This document shows, piece by piece, positions 1 to 15,800 of a stretch of DNA of 64,000 nucleotides. Each line of letters begins with the position of its first letter. Position 1 is the stretch's first letter. Under the pieces are notes generated by a model that saw only the letters and a list, made by a program, of their open reading frames with translations, ran no database searches and was not told the origin of the DNA. The position numbers were made by a program, and so were the translations under genes. The DNA comes from Agelaius tricolor (lineage: Eukaryota; Chordata; Aves; Passeriformes; Icteridae): contig JALJCS010000012.1 in the NCBI GenBank assembly GCA_023055355.1, forward strand, positions 9,336,501-9,400,500, given 5' to 3'.

Positions 1-125
1 GTCTTTTGCTTTTGTTCTGCAAATAAGATTTCCAGTCTCATTGCTCTTACAAAATCATACTGATATGGATCTTGCTGCTTCAGCAACTCTCAATGCATTT
101 ACAAAGGTGCAGTAAACAATTTTAC

Positions 126-2619
<2,494 letters not shown>

Positions 2620-2854
2620 GGCGGCCCGGGCCTGCGCTGCGCCTGCGCCGCGCTCTCGCCAGGCCCCGCCGCGCTCCCGCCGCGCTGCCCGCTGGCCGCC
2701 CTCAGACCCCCGGCCGCGCCCGCCGGCCCCCGCGCTCTCCGGCGCTGTGACACCGCGCCCGGGCGGCCATGGGGCTGCTCGGAGCCCGTGCTGCCCCTGG
2801 GGAGGGGGCGGGCGGCGCGCCGAGCCCCGGCAGCGCGGCGGGCAGCTACGGCGG

Positions 2855-2862
2855 TGACATCA
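2855..2862. promoter_or_regulatory. CRE/ATF-like site (TGACATCA)
   Basis: TGACATCA, complement TGATGTCA, differs from the palindromic CRE core TGACGTCA by one base. It lies 236 bp upstream of the FARSB start codon, between the two genes. Cytosolic aminoacyl-tRNA synthetase genes are known amino-acid-response (ATF4) targets, so an ATF/CREB family role is possible, but an 8-bp match is weak on its own. Confidence 0.3.
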
Positions 2863-2933
2863 GCCCGCGCCGGGGCCCCGCGCTGTCACCGGCGCTGGGC
2901 GGGAGGGGCCGCCCGTGTGGGACCGCGAGTCGC

Positions 2934-3046
2934 GGCGGTGCCGCTGTGCCCATCCCCGCGTGGGGACCGCGGCTCCCAGCGTTATCCCTGTCCCCGCGGG
3001 GAATGGTGAATCCCGGCGCTGTCGCCGTCCCCAGGGAGAAGGAGGG
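2934..3046. repeat. Degenerate tandem repeat in the FARSB/MOGAT1 promoter
   Basis: About three imperfect copies with a period near 38 bp share a core like CTGTCCCCGCGGGGA (CTGTGCCCATCCCCGCG, TTATCCCTGTCCCCGCGG, CTGTCGCCGTCCCCAGG). It looks like a decayed minisatellite within the island. The copy boundaries are approximate. Confidence 0.5.
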
Positions 3047-3737
3047 GGGGGTTCAGCTGGGGCAATGCTGTGCAAGTTTCGGGGGGTGGTTTCTTTTTCA
3101 CGCCGAAGTTTTATTTACTGACGATCCCTGTCACGGACGCCCCGCGGGCGGGAGGAGGCTGTGCGTGTGCTGGTGTAATTAAAAACGAAACTCTTGACGC
3201 CAAACACTGCAGGAACTCTAAGTTCTGGGTCAGCTCCATAAGCTCTTTAATGGTAAGAGCCTTAAGCATGGCCCGGAGTGCCGGGTCTCCGGGCGCTCCC
3301 AGGGGAAAAGCCCGGCAGGGCAGCGCAGGTGCTGGATGTGAGGGCGCACCTGGGTCCGCAGGCGCGGGGCTCGCTCTGACACAGCCGCGGTGCCCCCGCC
3401 CGGTGCCGCTCATGCCGAGCGGTGGCAGGCGCGGCGCTCCGGGCCGGGGCACCCATTCCAGCCGCCTGTGGGCGGAGGGGGTGTAGCCGCCGCCAGCCCC
3501 CGCAGCCGTGCCCGGGCTCTGCCCGCTCCCGTTCCAGGATCAGGTTTCCCGCGGCCGGGGCGGGCGGCACCGCCTCCCCGTCCCCGCCTGCCGGACCCGC
3601 GGCCGTGGGCAGCGCCGGCGGCGGGAGGGGCGCGTCCTGCCCGGCCGGGGCCGCGGCAGAGCGGCGTGCAGCGGGCAGGTGCGGCGGCTGGAGCCGGAGC
3701 CGGCAGCTCCGTGCCTCCCGCGCTGCTCTCCGTCAGC

Positions 3738-3831
3738 ATGAAGGTCGAGTTTGCCCCCATCAATATCCCCCTAAAGAGGAGGATCCAGACAGTCGCCGTT
3801 CTGCAGTGGATCTTCTCCTTCCTCCTGCTGG
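3738..3831 (+). CDS. MOGAT1: MOGAT1 coding exon 1
   Basis: Encodes residues 1-31 plus one base. ATG at 3738 is chosen because MKVEFAP is the conserved N-terminus; an in-frame upstream ATG at 3390 would add GC-rich, low-complexity residues with no family match. The donor reads CTGG then GTAACA. The 5' untranslated region lies upstream in the CpG island. Confidence 0.95.
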
Positions 3832-6800
3832 GTAACAGCCTTCCTCCTTCCTGCCCCTGCCCCTGAGAGAAAAGGGCGAGGAGCGGCTTTTTCCGTGATC
3901 AGCGTTACCCGTGGGCATCGCTCGGTGCCAGCCGTGGCTCCACGTGGGTGCAGGAGCGGCCGGGGGCGAGCAGATCCCCGGCGATCCCCGGGCGGGCTGG
4001 AGCATCGCACTTCTTTCTTCCCTGAAAGCTTTGGATGTTTTTTTTTCTCTTTTATGGGGGTCTGTTTCTTTCTGTGGGTTCTGCTTCAAATATGAGCCTA
4101 AAAAGCTAGTGTCGGTGGCTCCTCATTGGGACGCCCAGTAGGTTTCTGACAGCAACTTTTTTATCGAAGATGAGCATAAAGTCTGGTACATGACTAATGC
4201 TGTTTTCATTCATAATTTCGTAAAATAAGTTTATATGCTGTAGTTCAATAAAATTCTCATTTAACAAGGTAATGAAAAATAATGGGCATTGTCAGTGAAT
4301 TGATTCATATGCAGACGGTTCTGTAAGTGTATGAAAAATATCCTCACTGGCTTTAAGAAAGTGTTGCTAATTCTACTTGGTAATCTTTTTCTACTGATTG
4401 TTACTCTATAATTAATTTTCCTAATATCTTAATAGACACCTATCATTAAGCACCTATTCACAGCAGCAAATTGTATTCACATGGGTAGGTATCTTGAATC
4501 TGATGAAATGAATCACTTGATAAGGTAAGATAAACCTTAACTCTATGAGACTAAATCCATGGATTATATAAATTGGGAAGTAGTTATTGAATAGTATCAC
4601 TGGAAATGCTGGAACACTTCAAGATCATCTATGCTGTAGGATTTACAAGGTAAAAAGGGTGCACTTCTTTGTATGTCTTACAAATATATTATCCTACAGG
4701 TGGTCTGATGTCTTTCAGGTGGTTTTTTTAGATTGTTAACTCACACATGAAAAATTTGGGGGAAGTATGGAGGGGTATGAAGCATCTTCGCAGATTAATC
4801 AGCAGATGTTCTGTTACATCAAAATTAAATGTAGTTAAACGATAAACAGTTTCTGTTTGTGGCTACGTTTTAAGTAGTCTGTACTTTTAATTTTCTGTTA
4901 TTTAGTTAGGTCTTGGCATGAGCCATTATTTAAGTCTCATAAAGCAGTGGAAGTTCAGGGGCAGTGGAAGAAAACTTTTTTTTTTTTTTTTGCCTTAATG
5001 TAGCAATACTGCTGCATAAAACCATATCTTCCTGTGCTTATTAGAAGTGATCAGGATGCAGAAAATCCCCTCTCTGTAGTTTAGCAGGCAAAGTAGGGAG
5101 CTGTCATCTGCAGCTGGCGCTGCCTGGGAATGTCAAGGAAAATCAACTCAGAAATGGTCTTATGGCTGGTTATGTTGAGTATAGTGAGTTCATGTGATCA
5201 TGAAAAAATGGATTTGCAAGAATGCTTGATTAACAATTTGATTCTAATAATAAGTATCTGCTTGTGCACCATAGGGATGTTTATCTTTAGAGCTGACCAA
5301 TGTGACCTTGTCATTTCGTAGGCGGATGCTTTCAAGTGAAAGGGCAGCCAGTGATCGGGCCAAAACATTTCACTTAGCTGCAGGAAAATTCAGGTGGATG
5401 AATCTTAAATGACTTAAAGCAGTAGGAAATGGGCTGATTTCTGATGTTCTGGACTGCCCCTATGTCTGGATTTTTTAGCCTTTATTTTTTTTGTGAACAG
5501 TTGTTGTTTGTTTGTAAGCTTTGGATTCAATAGTGACACTTTCAAATCAGGGAGGGGATGCCTTGGGACAAGTGAAATACTGTGTGAGTTCATCACAGAA
5601 TAGGTTGGAGGTTTAGGTGTTCTTTGGGGGTTTGTGTGTGGCTGGAACTAGTTTCTGCCAAGCACAGTCTCGATTGTTTGCCTTGTGTTACATATCTGCA
5701 TGTGAAAACTTGAACAGATAATGCCCTATTACAGCTAATGATTCATGATATAGATAGAGGGATTCTGTTTAGAGCAGTGAATAAATGGGGTACTGGCTTA
5801 GCTGCTGAAGTTGTCCATCTAGGTGTGTTGTAATGTGCCATAGCTTAGTAAAATGAACTGTAGGACTAACAGATGAAGTAAGATAACTGTAAATTAGTGC
5901 CCTGAATTGGTCAATGATATGCTTCAAATCTGGGGAGTGACATGTGAAAAAGTGATTTCGTACACTGAGTAAGCTGTAAGGGGAATGTGAGCTTATTACA
6001 ACTTAGAATTCACAATGTGACTTGGATAAAAGACTCTTGGTTTTATCTTCCTGGCTGAAAAATATAAAAAGCCCTTGCTCTCCAGGCTTGCTTTGTTGTA
6101 ATGCTGCATGGTTTTCTGAGACTGTGGAATTGATGACTGAAAATGCCCTCTTACTTGTGCAACTCACAGGCTGGCCTGAAATATAGACATGCAGTAGTTG
6201 TTGAAGCCTAAATCTCATCCTCATGTAAAAAGAGGGAATCAGTCTGCAAATACTGAAAAAAACAGCAGCAGCAGCCTGGAACAAGCAAAGTTCTGCTTCT
6301 TCATGCAGTGTACCAGCTTGGGCTGGATCTGCACTGGAGATCCATTGCTTCTGCTGTGCAGCGTAGGCAGAGTAAACATGCCTCTGTCTCAAAAAAGCTG
6401 TACAGATGTGCACAGAATTTCATTAGGTACAAAAGGAACCTCTTTAACATTCTGGCTGTAAGTTCCTGTACTTCCTTGTTCTGTGCTGCAAGCTGCCAAA
6501 GTTCACCCTCAAAAGGAAAAGACAAGTTTTCTTTGTAACAGTGATTTGCCTGTTCATTATCCAGGGGCATGACACCAGAAACAAAAATAAGTTCTGAAAT
6601 ACTGGGGGTGAATATAAGAGTTTCTGGATTAGATGAGAGAAATGCCCATTAACAGATTCCCACCGTGTGTTGACTGAAAATGCCATGTGGTTTTCTATCT
6701 TATGTTCTCCAAGTCAGCAGACCAGAAAAGTTTGGATATAAGTTCCATGAAAGAGAGAAGTGTTTTAATTGGGCTTCTGTCTTTTGAAAGACAAGTGTTA

Positions 6801-9800
6801 CCGGTCTTGAGTCCAGAAAACTAAAGCTGTTAAAACTGAAAACTGGCAAATGCTATTTCTCACTGTATTAAGCACAAATCCAAAACAGCTTCAGGCTGAA
6901 GCATAGTGTTCAAGCCATTAGTGTTTTACTGCTGAAACAGCAGATACATGAAATTTTGCAATCTTATACTTTGGATAAAAGGCCAAACCAGACAGTTTTT
7001 ACAGATGGTAGTTTTATGTCTGTAATTACAGTTATTTGGGATTTGTTTGCTTGGCCAGGGGCTGACAGTCTTGGGGCAGGTCTGGCCCTGTCCCAAGTTC
7101 ATGTAACACCCACACCATGTCTGCCTGTGAGCCTGTGTGCTGGCTGTTCTTTGTCACTCTGTGCCACTGTCCAACCCAAACCCAGGCAGAAAGTCACCTG
7201 GAGAAATAACATCTCCAAGCCTGTAAGCGCTGCTGGACTGACAAAGCAAAGAGGTTACATAACACCCATTTTTGGATCATAGGTTCATTGTGGATATGCA
7301 CTAAAGGAATTGTCACTGGATATAATGGATGTACCCAGTGTTTGCAGGAAATCTTTGTTTTTAAGCTTGGAGGTGTTTTTCTAAAGAACTTTGAATTAAT
7401 TTTGCTGCATTTACCAGTATGCCTAATACCCTGATATTACTGGGAACAGGTGTAGGTTTTCTGTTTCTCACACAGCAGATGGGCATTTCTCCTTGGTGTG
7501 TGCTGTGAGCTGTGTGCCTCATACTGCACATCTGTCAGTGAGGGTCACTTTGTATCAGGAGGTAGAGCAAAGGGCTCATTTAAAGGCAAAACCATTAAAA
7601 CAAAGAAAAATAAGTCAGATTTGGTTGAAATGCTGCTTTCCCAGGGCTTTAGCCTTTTGTTTTCCTTTCTCTCTAATGTACACAAATCAAATGACAGAGT
7701 TTTGGAAGAAAGTAAAACTAGAAGGTGAGTTGGTGAGCTATGTGCTCCTACTAACTTCTGTGCCCCTGATGTGAAAATGGACAGTGGAATTTGAACACGT
7801 CCAAAATCAAATGCAAAACTGAGCACCTTGGGTGGAGTGGTGGTGTCTTGGGCCAGATAATGAGAGAGGGAAATGGGAGTTTAACTCTCCAGCAGGGATA
7901 CCATGGTTTTTCTCTGAGAATAAGTGATGGTAGAGGAGAATAGTGCATTCTCTAAGGCCCACTTTTGTCTCTGGGCTCCTCACTGGGGATTTAGGAAGTG
8001 ACTGTTGTGCAGGCACCCCTGTATTTACTTGCAAACCCCTTAATAATGCAAAATCAGTATATAATATAAGGTACACTTTAATATGCACAAAACCACAAAA
8101 TAGTATGCTGAAGACATTGGTATATATTAAACTACATCCTGTTCTCTAGTGATTAAACTTCTGTGCATGTAGGATGAAGCAGTCTGTTAATTGAACTTGC
8201 TGGAGACAGTTTTGAGTTGTGGATCTGGCTTCCCCAAAAGAATAGAAATGATGAAACGTTTGCCACAGACAGAGTGAGAGATTGCTGCTGGAATAATAAG
8301 TGGTTTCTGTGTTGAGAAAGAAGGTGTCAGTGTAATGTGCTAAAGCAAATATTAACCTTTCCTGCAAACATGCCACGATGATTTGTTATCTGGTGCTGAT
8401 TTAATTCATCAGCTATAGCTGGATAGCTAATATAGTTTTGTTCTTCCTCAAAGTCTTTAAAAAAAAAAACAAAACTCTTTTGATGCTTAAGAAAACTCAG
8501 CTAAGCTCCATGAGCCTTTTCTAGCAAGCTGGCTGGTATTGCTACTTGTTTTTGTCACTCTGTACTCATCTATCCATGAAATTTATTGGTGGCCTATGGG
8601 TAGGGACTGAAGTGTGATCACAGAGAATAACAGGGTACTTACTGACTAGTATTTCTAGGAATGCTGCCTCTGTTACCTACATCTTAGGGAGGGAATTTAA
8701 CCAAGTACTTGTTTGTATTTGGGTGTATTTGTTTGTATCTCTCGAAAATACTAAGAAAAAACCAGCTCTGCTGTGTCAGGCCAGAGACCCTAGCCTGAGA
8801 ACCCCTATGTGAACATAAGTGACAGTGAATGCCTAAGGAGAAAGAAAAGAAGTGGGAAACACGTAGACTAAATTTGGCATGCTGTCTTGGGATTTGGCAA
8901 TTAGTAACTTGGGGATTTATGGTATCCAGGCCACTCTACCTGCAAGTCAGTTGTGTGTAATGCTCTATCTCTAGTTTATCAGTATTTGCCAGCTGAAGGT
9001 CTTGGGAACTTGGAACCAAATTTCAGCATCAACAGGCCTCTAAAGCTTGGCATCTGAGTGTTTGTGTTTGCTGTCACAGCACTGCTGAGATACAGCTGCC
9101 TTGGCAGGAGTGCTCAGGTATCTTTGTGGCTCCCAAACCAATAACCTGACAAAGGCCCTCACAGGAGACTGATCCACATCCACCAGATGCTGGCTGCCCA
9201 ACCCGTTTTGGAGTGAGCTCCTTTGCATGGTTTTTGGAGCACTGCAGAGAGCCTGTAGTGCTGCTTGGGGTGACAGCAGCACCCCTGGCACCAGGGACAC
9301 ACCTGCACTGCCCATGCTGTCCATGACTGCTCTGAGCATAATGGGAGCTTTCTCTTCCAGGGACAATCTTACATTTGGTGGCTTTCACAACAGATGTTAA
9401 TCAAACATTTTTGATGCCTTAGTAACTCCAAATGCATTTGAAGCTTCCAATTTCCAGATTTAACCTGTGCTTCCTATCTCTGGCATTTGACTATTTCATA
9501 AATCTGGTGCCCCCAGTTGCAAACTCAGAGCCTGATTAATGATTGAAGGATCAGGTGTGCAAACATCATTGGGCAGGATGGCTGCCAGTGCTGGTTGCTC
9601 ACACTACATAGAGTGGTTTTCACCATTTGTTGCAAAATATGAGTATCCATGTGTTGCAAATGCGAAATGGAGGAGAAGTGACACACCAACAATGGTTCAC
9701 AAACCCACTGTTCAGAGTTCTCTGGCAGTGATTTGTCTTTTAGTCTGTATTTCCTCATCTCCCCTCAGCTACCCCCAAAATCCAGTACATCGCAGAGATA

Positions 9801-12800
9801 CTTTTCAAAGCTCTAATTCAAGTTCAACCAAAAAAATTACACTTAAATTGTACACTGGAACTACATCCAAGGACATGATGCAGTAGAGTGACAAATCCCA
9901 AGTTACTCACCTTTTTACTGGAATTTGTTTATGAATTTACTTAAAATGGTTGTTATTTATTTACTCGCTGTCTTGTCTGAAGGAGAAAACATCAGGTTTG
10001 TGTTTACAGTCTCATTGGTTTTGAGTCATCAGTGTTTAGCTCATCTTGCAGGCTGCTAATTTGTTGAAATAATGAGGAGGTATGGCAAAAGGAATTTGCC
10101 TCACATGTCTCATTGGGAATGCAGTAATCAACTTTGTCCTACAAGATGCTGAGCTCCCCTGAGGAAGTGCTAGCAGCATACTTATCTCCCCACACCTTGC
10201 CTGCACTCAGGAAGGTGTTCTAGCTAAAGCAAAGCAGCCAGCTTGTTATCTGGTGGATGTTTGTCTGCCCAGGATTAAGTACTGCTATCTGGGCCTTCTC
10301 ACTGCTGATGTAATTAGCTCTCACAGCAAGGATGCTTGGCTACAAAGCACTTTTCAGCTGTTTGCTAGCAAACTGATAGTAAAAAGCCATGTGATTCTGT
10401 GTTAAAAAAAGCCATGTGATTGATTCGGTGTCAAGTCAAAAGTGCTTCTTTTGACTTAACACAGAAAGGAAAGGTAGGAAATTTAAATACTTATTAAATC
10501 TTGCATAACAAATCAATTGATTTATAGCTGCTAGAAAAAACTTCTCATACTTGTTCAAACCAAGAACCTTGGCATCCTGTCCAGATTAGCATTCATAGAA
10601 ATTTCTATAGTTTCAGGATCTCTTCTTCAAGGACCAGGTAATGACTTTTCCTCAATAGACATCTGTGCTCTATTTTGGAGTGATGCTGTTGTGGGATTCC
10701 CTGTGAAATTCCCTGTGGAATTGGAGTGTCATATTTCATCTGTGTTACTTGTCCTGCATTAATGATGTTCCTTAGAACTGGTTTCAGTTCTTATGAGATT
10801 TCCACATTGACTTTGGGGGTCTGTGGGCCTCAGTTAGCTGTGGTGTTTTCAAGAGCTCTTGCTCAAATGCTTTTCTGTGCAAGACCAGGGTTTCTTGCTT
10901 GAGGAAGAAGCAGTGAGCTTCTGTACTGACGAATGGAGTATCCTTGAAAATGGTAGGTTTTGTCCTGCTCCTGCTTTTGTTTATGGTCATTTTCTTCTCC
11001 CTTCCTCAGAGCAAATGCAGTTCCTTATTTTTCTGCTCATATTCCTGCTGGAAATGTGAATGCTCATCCCCTTCTAGACAAGATAGCCAATTCTATTCTG
11101 AAGGCACAGTCAAACTAGGCTCAGGAACAAACTGGTTGAAGTTCAGAAAAAGTAAATATTCAGGTTGGAGGAAATGCTAGTGTGCCTGTAGACCAAGCTG
11201 AGATCTCAGCTCAGAACCTGCACAGTCTAGGGAATCTGCTGACTTTTCAACACCCAAGTAATGTCTCTCCTGAATGAAGGTGATCTGAACTAGGATGAGG
11301 GGGTTTTACTCTTGGTTCATCTACTTATTCTAAAGTTTTCAGTTCTGGTGATATTTTACATTGTGTGAGCCAAATTATTGCCTGAAGTACTTCTAGTGTT
11401 TGTTTTTAAATCTGCTCTATTTAGTGATGTATTCAGCTCAGTATGTTTCACTGGTGTAACTTCTTTTAGGACTTCACAGGATATTTCCCTCATGAAAGCC
11501 AGTCAATTGTGAGACATAAATTACTGCTTCTGCATTGTAAAATATCTCTGAAAAACACTGGGCTCTTGCAGCTCTGCCCATTGAGTCTTCAGTGAGAGCT
11601 AGGTCCTGTTTTGCTTGCCACTGTATAAATTTGTGATGTTAAAGCCCTGGCTCCCTTGCAACCTGGACTTCAGCATCTGATCCGTGAGCCTGCTGGGGTT
11701 TGTTCAGGAGGTGGCAGAGCAAGCAGGCTGCTGCAGGGCTGCCACAGGGCAGAGAGCAGCAGCTCCTACTCCTCAGACATCTCAGACCACGGCTCTTCAA
11801 CACAGTCCAGAACTAAAAGTCTGCAAGTTCTACAAAGATAAAGTTTCCATAGGATTTCCCTGAGTAATTATTTCAAGGCTGAGCCCCAAGTAACACAATA
11901 TATTTAACCAAACAACTTTTTTCTGCTCTTTGAATTGTGTATAATACAATTCTTATGTATCACTACTGTAGCAGGATGTTACAATTCTTTCTTAATTGGC
12001 TTTGAAAGTATCAGGACTTACCTGCTGTTGTATTCCCACAGCAGCACTGAACTTCCCCTTTGGATGAGGTGTTTAGAGGCTGAAGTGGAACCTCTCCATG
12101 TTTTGCTTTTGTCTAGTGTATCTCCTTGGCCCGTGACAGCACTTTTGGCTGGGAGTAGAACTATCACTCCATATTCTAGGTAGAGAAGCTGAGAAGGAGA
12201 ATAGAAAATGATTGCCCAATATCCCTGTAATTAGAAAAGAGAGGTTGCTATGGCTCCCTTTCCCTTCTTTCCTTCCCCAGCTTTCCTTTCTTCTCACTCC
12301 CTGAAGCATTACATCCTTGTTAGTTCTTGCTGTCTCCTTTTATTTTGCTTTAGGTAAACCAGATGCTCTCTACCAAGCATCCAGTTGTGCAGTAGAGGGA
12401 GAAATAATAGACTGAGATGATACACTCTTGTAATGTTTCACCTTCACTGTAACAGCACCATGTGGAATAAGCTGAGTTCAATTTGCATGCATTTTGAGTA
12501 AATCTCTAAAAACATATCAGGGTTGGGCATTCTTAAAAGGACACAGATGTGATTAATGCTTGCTGTGCTTTCACTTTTTGTCTCTTGTAGCAGAGTTTTG
12601 CTTTGGATTCTTCGTGATCCTGATCCTGGGCAATTTCTGGTTCCTTGCTGTTCTGTACCTGCTGTGGCTGTACCTGGACTGGGGAACGCCATGCACTGGG
12701 GGCAGACGCTCCCACTGGGTCAGAAGCTGGACTGTCTGGAAATACTTCAGGGAATACTTTCCCATTCATGTGAGTAAAGGGTTTCTCACAAACAGCTTGA

Positions 12801-15800
12801 ATAGCCATAACCATGGACAGACATCTGGGACTCATCTTTGCTAAAATTCTAATAATCTCTCTGGAGTGAACTTAACTTCTTTTTAAAACATGGGAAATCT
12901 GAGATTTAGTGACAGAAGGGGACAGGGCCTGGTTTTCTAGTTGGACTGTTGGGTGACAAGGTAGTGCTTCAGCACAGTAAATCTAGACATGGTATCCTGA
13001 CACATCCATTTAAGCTTTCTTTATCTGTAAAGCAGGACAGTAATTTTAAGTGCTCAAAAGGAAACTCATTGTCATTGCTTCTATGTCCTGTCAATGTGCA
13101 ATCTCCATAGGTGTTGTTTTTGGGGTAAATATCATAATGCCCATCACTGACTCTTATTTTTCAGCTTATAAAAACTTCAGAACTGAACCCAAATCACAAC
13201 TACTTACTTGGCTTTCACCCTCATGGGGTCCTCGTAGCTGGAGCCTTCGGAAACTTTTGCACTGATCCTCCTTTCAAAAATTTATTTCCTGGCCTTACTC
13301 CATATCTCCATATCATGCCCATCTGGTTTGGCTGTCCCTTCTTCAGAGAATACATAATGAGTGCTGGTAGGTAAAAGCAGAATGTCTCAGCTGTTGCTCC
13401 ATATTTTAGCTTCTGTTACAAATGTAGAGTCTATTCCTCTACTTATATATGGTAAGTAATTTCAGAAGGATCACTGTTGGTGCTAAATTTAACCTCTATT
13501 TTATGATGAACTGTTGTGGCAAAATTGGAAGGTTTTATTAATAGTTTTGTAAACTATATCACTGAGTTGTTTTTTCTTTCTGAAAAGAAATTGCTGCTTT
13601 TCCTTTGAACTATCAGATAGCAGTCCTGAGTACCCAGTATATACAAGAAGAGAAGGGCATAATAATTTGTAATTTTATTTAGTCATTAGCAGGCACTTGT
13701 AAAACAAATTCAGGCTAATCTCTTACCTGAAGGGCTTAGTGTTATACATTACAAATATCTTTATACTCAGAAGTTAATTACTTGCTTCTGATTGAAGTCC
13801 TATGTTGCAAATGTGTGTAATTTTGATTGAGATGTAAACTCTAAAGAGAGAGACCTTTTTTCTCTGTTGTGAGAAGCATTTGTCATCAAGGGGTGATATT
13901 CATGACTGGTACTACAGCAATAAAAGATAAAAATAACAAGCAGTTGAGTTGGGGGAAAAAAGAGAAGAATGAAATAAGAACTAGTGCTCCCCCCCAGTGG
14001 TTTAATACATGACTTATTTTACTTAAATTCACTCAACACCAGCATTTAAGCATGTTCTGATGCACAAGACTAAGTTCAGGAGACAGAGATCTAACTTTAT
14101 TCATGACTGCAACACAGACACTGCAATCTCAGAGGAGCTGTTCCACTGTTCCATGCACAGAAACATGCCTAGGATGTTTCCCAGATTAATATCAGAATTA
14201 CTTATCTATGTATACTTCAGCATATCAGAGAATGCCTTTCCATGCAAATGTAATTTCTGAGGGCGTTCTTTGAGGCTTGCAAAGTGAGGGATTGGCAGTG
14301 GTAGAACATTGCAATTTTAAACACTGTTGTTTAATCATTGTCTGGAAGTCAGATGTTTTTGGCATCTTGACCCATGGGAACAAATATTTACCTGCAGAAT
14401 GAGAAAGAGCTGCAGTAAAAAGCACACTGAAGAAGAGCCAGCATTGGAGCTTGGTTTTCACAGGTATGCAGCTGATAAATGAGAGAGGACCTTTGGTGTA
14501 ATACAGATCACCACTCCAATAATAAGACTCTTGCAAAATTTTCCATGTCCTGAAAGCCACGCTGCTGGCACAATGTTTCATGTCCCTTTCTTTCTCTGTC
14601 TGTGTCTAACACGTGCAGTTGTTGCCTCTGGCAGCGCAGCTGCAGTGTGAGCATGGAGCAGTGCCTTGCATGCAGGGCAGCTCTGCTTCAGCAGGAGACA
14701 CATTTGTCCTGGGGAAAGGCAGTGATTTCTGCTTTTCTTTCCAGGGAAAATGCATGGTGACTTGAATGAGCACCACTTGAATTATTTGTGAGTCCCAGGT
14801 CAGCTGAATTTTCAGAGTAGCAGTGACTGTGAAGGCAGATGTGGCAAATGGATGTAGCTTTTTGCTGAGGTCTGGACTTGCTCCAGTTGCAAGCTATTCC
14901 TCTTGGTGGCCAGCTCCCAAAAGTAGACCACAGTCATCTTCCCTCTCTTCCCAAATTTTTATAATCCAAATTGTAATGTCCGTATTGGTAAAAAGACCAA
15001 GCAGGGAGCAGGACATCCAAAAGTGCATTTTGATACCAGCTCTGTAAAACCAACAATGTAAACTAGACTTGATCTCTAAATTGTCACTTAGATTATATGA
15101 ATTCAACACAGTGTAATTAAGCATGGCTTCTGGCTAAATGGGATCACTATAAGCCTTTGAAATGAAACAGAGGGCAAGAAGGAAGAGGAATCTTTGAAAG
15201 ATTAGATGCATATCTGGTGGAACATGGATTTTTCAAAGCACCAAGTCCAGAACAAGACCTAAGGAGATGATAAAGTCTTGTACAGCAGTGTACCTCCAAT
15301 TAGAAGTATCTATATCAGCAGGAGTACCAGAAAAGCTTCATATAATCTGCTATTTTAGCCTAAATATTGATGAGTGCCTGGGCCTGGTTACTAGAGAATG
15401 AGCTGATGCAGTTATTAGGAATGGTAGAAGAGTGTTTTTCTGCTTCTTCTAATGCTGTCATGCTATTGCCTTAGATGGAGCTGCTGCTTTATAGCTGTGA
15501 AAAGAGTGGAGGGATCTGCTTGGCACTGTAGCTCCATATTTGAGTTAACAAATCCTCTACACATTCTGTTAACCCCTCTGTGCCTGTGTTTGTATGCACC
15601 TGCTGTACAGCTCTAGCTGCTGCCTCTCAGCAGTATCTGCTGCCATTCACCTCCTGTTCTTGGGCACAGAGGCTCTCTGAGGGGGAGTTAAGTTGCCAGA
15701 AGAGCACACCCTGAAGAACTCAAAACTCTTGCAATAGGCAACAGCATTTAACTCATCGGTGTGAAACCAAAACATGTGCCCAAAACCAAATCTGTTCCAG

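Larger units (their letters stand above)
3832..12590 (+). other. MOGAT1: MOGAT1 intron 1
   Basis: An 8.76-kb intron with GT donor (3832) and AG acceptor (12589-12590). It starts in the CpG island and then becomes ordinary mixed-composition DNA. It contains a 16-base T run at 4976-4991 and the hairpin duplication at 10381-10464. Short ORFs of 60-115 codons on both strands match no protein I know, and I saw no hidden exon. Confidence 0.9.

Noticed and set aside
3390..3866. 158-codon ORF containing MOGAT1 exon 1 with an upstream in-frame ATG at 3390
   Set aside because: The extra N-terminal residues are low-complexity and absent from the family. The conserved protein begins at 3738, and the frame past 3831 is intron.
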